Origin: an uncultured Clostridium sp.
GTDB lineage: Bacteria; Bacillota; Clostridia; Lachnospirales; Lachnospiraceae
Length of the DNA stretch: 17,916 bases
Assembly: GCA_958349075.1 (NCBI GenBank)
Contig: CATWBR010000026.1
Location: 1-17,916 of the forward strand
Direction of reading: 5' to 3'
In this document: positions 15,318 through 17,916 of the stretch, piece by piece
Layout: every line of letters starts with the position of its first letter
Position numbering within the stretch: position 1 is the first letter of the stretch
The notes under the pieces: generated by a model
Database searches by the model: none
What the model was told of the DNA's origin: nothing
What the model saw: only the letters and a program-made list of their open reading frames with translations
Program-made: the position numbers and the translations under genes

Positions 15318-15516
15318 TTATCCACATTATCCACATAGTTGTCAACATTTTATGTAAAGAAGCTATGTGGATTTTTTCTGCCCACGGTGCAAAACGGGTC
15401 AAATTGCAGAAACGTTGATAAATCAAGGCTTTCGACAAAAATGTGTATATATCGCAGAGGCGGTACACAATTTTGTCCACATTATCCACATTATCCACAC
15501 CAATATCGGTGGATAA
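15318..15516. promoter_or_regulatory. DnaA-box cluster between murC and dnaD
   Basis: Perfect TTATCCACA boxes occur at 15318-15326, 15327-15335, 15482-15490 and 15491-15499. TTGTCCACA (15473-15481) and an inverted GGTGGATAA (15508-15516) match eight of nine positions. TTGTCAACA (15339-15347) and an inverted TGTGGATTT (15366-15374) match seven. Boxes at 15318/15327 and 15473/15482/15491 abut exactly. The density is far above chance for 200 bases. The region from 15318 to 15620 holds no supported gene. It lacks dnaA/dnaN and a clear DnaA-trio or AT-rich unwinding element, so I read it as a DnaA-regulated promoter region or titration cluster, not oriC. Confidence 0.85.
15329..15377 (+). terminator. 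Intrinsic terminator of murC built from DnaA-box sequence
   Basis: ATCCACATAG (15329-15338) is perfectly complementary to CTATGTGGAT (15363-15372), followed by TTTTT. The 24-base loop contains a further ACAT/ATGT pairing (15345-15355). The left arm is most of the second perfect DnaA box, and the right arm contains the inverted 7/9 box. It would separate murC from the dnaD operon. Confidence 0.7.
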
Positions 15517-15525
15517 GTGGTCCTA

Positions 15526-15554
15526 TTTTCTTTTACAGGGACCTGTGTTATTAT
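15526..15554 (+). promoter_or_regulatory. Probable extended -10 promoter of the dnaD-dnaC operon
   Basis: TGTTATTAT (15546-15554) is an extended -10 (TGn plus TATTAT, five of six). The -35 at 17 bases, TTTTCT (15526-15531), is weak. The nearest DnaA box ends ten bases upstream of it, so bound DnaA could activate or block it. Transcription would start near 15561. Confidence 0.5.
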
Positions 15555-15620
15555 GTAAGAACAGTGATATCCGGGAAGACCCCGGAGCGTAATCGAACCA
15601 AAGCGAGGAATGGTGAGGGG

Positions 15621-16754
15621 ATGGAACTTAAGTTTACAAACCGGTTTTCTGCAAGATTTACCGTGGTAGCAAATGAGTTTATAGATGAATATATGGCCGA
15701 TGCCAACGGGGAGTATGTAAAAGTGTATCTCTACCTGCTCCGCCACGAGGGGGAGGCAATCACGGTGGAGGCGGTGGCCGATGCGCTGAACCATACGGAA
15801 GCGGATGTGCGCCGGGCATTTACCTACTGGAAGAAGGCCGGTGTGCTTGAGCCGTCCGGCGGTGATCGCGGAGCGGAAACCGGAATTTCCAGCCCGTCAA
15901 ACCGTGGTGAGGCCGCAGTTTTGGACAGGCAGGAGCCGGTCTGCCGGACGGCGGAACGCGGTGCCGCCGCGAATCAGCCCATCCGAAACCAGGCAGCCCG
16001 TGAAACCAGCGCTGCCTGTGCCTGTGATATGGAGGCGCTGTCGGATGATGAGACCTTCACCCAGCTTGTATACATATCCCAGAAATATCTGAATAAAACA
16101 TTTACACCCGTGGACTGCCAGGTGTTTGTTAACTTATATAAGAACCTGAACATGGCTCCGGAACTCATCGAGTTCCTGGTGGAATACTGTGCACAGAACG
16201 GCCATACCAGTCTGCGCTATGTGGAAAAGGTGGCCCTCAACTGGCATGAGAAGAAGATTATGACCGTGGAGGAGGCCAGGACCTACTCCAGGAGTTTTTC
16301 CAAAGAATCGTTTGCCGTTATGAAGGCCATGGGCCTCACCGGCAGGAACCCCGCGGATTCCGAATTCGAACTGATGGAGAAGTGGTTCAGGACTTACGGC
16401 TTTACGCGTGAGATCGTCGTGGAGGCGTGTGACAGGACAATCCGTGCAATCCACAACCCCAGTTTCCAGTATGCCGACCGGATCCTTTCCGACTGGAAGG
16501 AAGCCGGTGTGAGGACAAAAAGCGATATCGATGCTCTTGACAAGATACGCAGGGAACAGGAGAAGACAAAAGAGAATAAGGGTTCCCGCGGTCAGGGAAG
16601 CAGTTCCGGGCGTTCCGGGAAGGGCGGCCAGGGACGGTCTGCCAACCGTTTCCATAATCTGGAGGAGCATGGATACGATTATGATGAGATGGTCTGGGAC
16701 ATGATCAATGCAGGACAGAAGAGCGGAGAACCGGGATCGGGCCACGCAGAGTGA
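15621..16754 (+). CDS. DnaD-domain replication initiation protein
   Basis: DnaD-like proteins help DnaA and the helicase loader remodel DNA and load the replicative helicase. The 377-residue product has an N-terminal winged-helix DnaD domain (1-78; FIDEYM, YVKVYLYLLR, YWKKAGVLEP). A low-complexity linker (79-138) follows. Two successive DnaB/DnaD C-terminal domains come next (about 142-217 and 229-305), each ending in the family's Y-x3-L-x2-W pattern (YVEKVALNW and YADRILSDW). The last 70 residues are glycine/serine/arginine-rich. The duplicated C-terminal domain is notable against single-domain DnaD. The frame is open back to 15339, but homology begins at ATG 15621. The ribosome binding site is not strong (AGGA at 15606-15609, about 11 bases). 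It ends 13 bases before the helicase-loader gene, so the two are co-transcribed. The DnaA-box cluster precedes it. Confidence 0.9.
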   Translation: MELKFTNRFSARFTVVANEFIDEYMADANGEYVKVYLYLLRHEGEAITVEAVADALNHTEADVRRAFTYWKKAGVLEPSGGDRGAETGISSPSNRGEAAVLDRQEPVCRTAERGAAANQPIRNQAARETSAACACDMEALSDDETFTQLVYISQKYLNKTFTPVDCQVFVNLYKNLNMAPELIEFLVEYCAQNGHTSLRYVEKVALNWHEKKIMTVEEARTYSRSFSKESFAVMKAMGLTGRNPADSEFELMEKWFRTYGFTREIVVEACDRTIRAIHNPSFQYADRILSDWKEAGVRTKSDIDALDKIRREQEKTKENKGSRGQGSSSGRSGKGGQGRSANRFHNLEEHGYDYDEMVWDMINAGQKSGEPGSGHAE

Positions 16755-16767
16755 GCAGGAGGTGGAG

Positions 16768-17769
16768 ATGGCACTCAGTAACTCACAGTATGATTCCATC
16801 ATGCGGATCTACAATCAAAAACAACTGAATAATAAACATGAACTGGATCAACGGACCAGCGAGGTATATCGGAAGATTCCGGCTGTCAGGGAGATGAACG
16901 ACGAGATCAGCTCTGCTGCGGTGCGGAGTGCAAAACAGCTTCTTGCAGGCGACCAGGGAGCGGTTGAGAAGCTCAGGAAGACCATCGCCGAGCTTAGGGA
17001 GGAGCGCCAGGTTCTGCTTGCTTCCTACGGATATCCGGCCGATTACCTGGAAATGCAGTATGAATGCCCCGACTGCCGGGACACCGGCTACTCTAACGGA
17101 AGAAAATGCCACTGCTTCCGCCAGCGCGAGATTAATCTGCTGTATGCACAGTCCAATATCAGGGAGATATTAAAACGGGAGAATTTCGACCGTTTTTCCT
17201 ATGAATATTTCGATGATACAAAGATTGGGGAGCGGAGCGGAAAGACGGCAAGAGAATATATGCGGCAGGTTGTGGACACCTGCAAACAGTATGTGGATCA
17301 TTTCGGACAAAAGAAGGACAACATACTGTTCACCGGAAAGACGGGCCTAGGCAAGACATTCCTCAGCAACTGCATTGCCAGGGAGCTGATTGAACTCAGT
17401 TATTCCGTTGTCTATCTGCCGGCGGTAGAGATGTTTGAGATATTTTCCAAAGAGCGCTTTTCCTATGACTCCACGGATGAGGACCGGGACAGGTCCCGTT
17501 ACCTCCTGGAGTGCGACCTCCTGATCATAGACGACCTTGGGACGGAGCTGGTCAATACATTTACCACATCCCAGCTATTCTACGTGATCAATGAACGGCT
17601 GAACAGGAAGTTGGGCACGATTATTTCCACCAACCTGCCGGTCAACGAGATGAGGGACGAGTTTACCGACCGGATTATGTCCAGGATTGTGAGCCAGTAT
17701 AACGTGATTCCCCTTTATGGGGAGGATATCCGTATCAGGAAGAAGCTGAAGGAGGCGAGGGAAAGATAG
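16768..17769 (+). CDS. DnaC/DnaI-like AAA+ helicase loader
   Basis: The 333-residue protein is an ATP-dependent loader of the replicative DnaB/DnaC helicase. An N-terminal region (1-95) is helical and charged. A four-cysteine zinc motif lies at C100, C103, C114 and C116 (CPDC and CHC), as in B. subtilis DnaI-type loaders. An AAA+ domain follows, with Walker A GKTGLGKT (190-197), Walker B LLIIDDLG (251-258), sensor-1 IISTNL (285-290) and a basic DRIMSRI arginine region near 301-307. The frame extends to 16708 inside dnaD, but ATG 16768 is selected because AGGAGG (16757-16762) is five bases upstream. The 13-base gap from dnaD indicates one operon. It could be called dnaI or dnaC in different nomenclatures. 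Confidence 0.93.
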   Translation: MALSNSQYDSIMRIYNQKQLNNKHELDQRTSEVYRKIPAVREMNDEISSAAVRSAKQLLAGDQGAVEKLRKTIAELREERQVLLASYGYPADYLEMQYECPDCRDTGYSNGRKCHCFRQREINLLYAQSNIREILKRENFDRFSYEYFDDTKIGERSGKTAREYMRQVVDTCKQYVDHFGQKKDNILFTGKTGLGKTFLSNCIARELIELSYSVVYLPAVEMFEIFSKERFSYDSTDEDRDRSRYLLECDLLIIDDLGTELVNTFTTSQLFYVINERLNRKLGTIISTNLPVNEMRDEFTDRIMSRIVSQYNVIPLYGEDIRIRKKLKEARER

Positions 17770-17825
17770 GGAGCAGATGAGGACGCTGCCGGCAGGCCAG
17801 GGGCCGGGGTGGCGAGGGGATTGAT

Positions 17826-17916
17826 ATGAGTCTTCAGTCCCGTGTTCAGGTTGTCGTGAGTGGGGAATCCGGCAGAATGAATTACTACGGGGACCGTTTG
17901 CACTCGGTGGAGTGCA
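17826..17916 (+). CDS. Start of an unidentified gene, cut by the window end
   Basis: ATG 17826 is preceded by GAGGGG (17814-17819) at six bases and opens a frame that runs without stop to the end of the window, 30 codons. The visible protein begins MSLQSRVQVVVSGE and is hydrophilic, without a signal peptide. The 56 bases after the helicase-loader stop are GC-rich and contain no T-run terminator, so it may be the next gene of the same operon. I do not recognise the family. Confidence 0.6.
   Translation, partial: MSLQSRVQVVVSGESGRMNYYGDRLHSVEC

Noticed and set aside
15318..15620. Chromosomal replication origin (oriC)
   Set aside because: DnaA boxes are present, but dnaA, dnaN and rpmH are absent, there is no distinct AT-rich unwinding element or DnaA-trio row, and one pair of boxes forms a transcription terminator. 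A regulatory or titration cluster fits better.
15339..15620. 94-codon N-terminal extension of the DnaD-like protein
   Set aside because: The frame is open, but it translates DnaA boxes into a PHYPHYPH-type repeat, lacks family similarity, and lies upstream of the predicted promoter. DnaD homology begins exactly at 15621.
16134..16802. 222-codon minus-strand open frame
   Set aside because: It lies almost wholly opposite the well-supported dnaD and has no recognisable domain or ribosome binding site; it is a shadow of the coding frame.
1..17916. Insertion sequences, CRISPR arrays, tRNA or rRNA genes
   Set aside because: No transposase or integrase frame, no regularly spaced long repeats, and no tRNA or rRNA signature was seen in reading either strand.

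Overview
The window looks like a chromosomal segment of a Gram-positive Clostridia bacterium, most likely a Lachnospiraceae-type gut anaerobe of about 50% GC. The reasons are strong AGGAGG-type ribosome binding sites, sigma-A-like promoters, a DnaD/DnaI-type helicase-loader pair (a Firmicutes hallmark) next to murC, a QueT transporter with a structured leader, and many GPH, MATE and GltS transporters. The taxonomic call is inference; there is no rRNA or tRNA gene to fix it. I see no mobile element, CRISPR array or phage gene.

Layout. (1) 1-2263: aroD (type I 3-dehydroquinate dehydratase, minus) diverges from a Gfo/Idh/MocA oxidoreductase (plus). The latter ends at a strong bidirectional terminator. 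(2) 2404-5931: a LysR regulator (minus) diverges from a plus-strand pair, an opine-dehydrogenase-family enzyme and a GltS-type glutamate symporter. Three ATCAAA half-sites, including a T-N11-A palindrome, lie between them. (3) 6081-11237: a minus-strand operon read in the order flavin-reductase-like flavoprotein, YtcJ-type amidohydrolase, GPH-family symporter, MATE exporter. It diverges from a 509-residue AraC-type regulator (11507-13036). This looks like a regulated uptake, conversion and efflux unit for an unknown small molecule. (4) 13041-13682: a structured leader, probably a preQ1 riboswitch, followed by queT. (5) 13797-17769: murC, then a DnaD-domain protein and a DnaC/DnaI-like AAA+ helicase loader. 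A further gene starts at 17826 and runs off the window.

The most striking non-coding signal is between murC and dnaD (15318-15516). It holds four perfect DnaA boxes (TTATCCACA), two 8/9 matches and two weaker ones. Several abut head-to-tail with no spacer. One perfect box and one inverted weak box form the two arms of the apparent murC terminator, and the second group lies just upstream of the likely promoter of the helicase-loader operon. This suggests that DnaA controls its own helicase-loading partners here, or that the site titrates DnaA, and that transcription termination and DnaA binding share the same bases.

Start sites were moved from the longest open frames wherever a ribosome binding site and family homology agreed: the oxidoreductase, GltS, GPH symporter, amidohydrolase, murC, dnaD and dnaC genes. 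The MATE gene appears to start at TTG.
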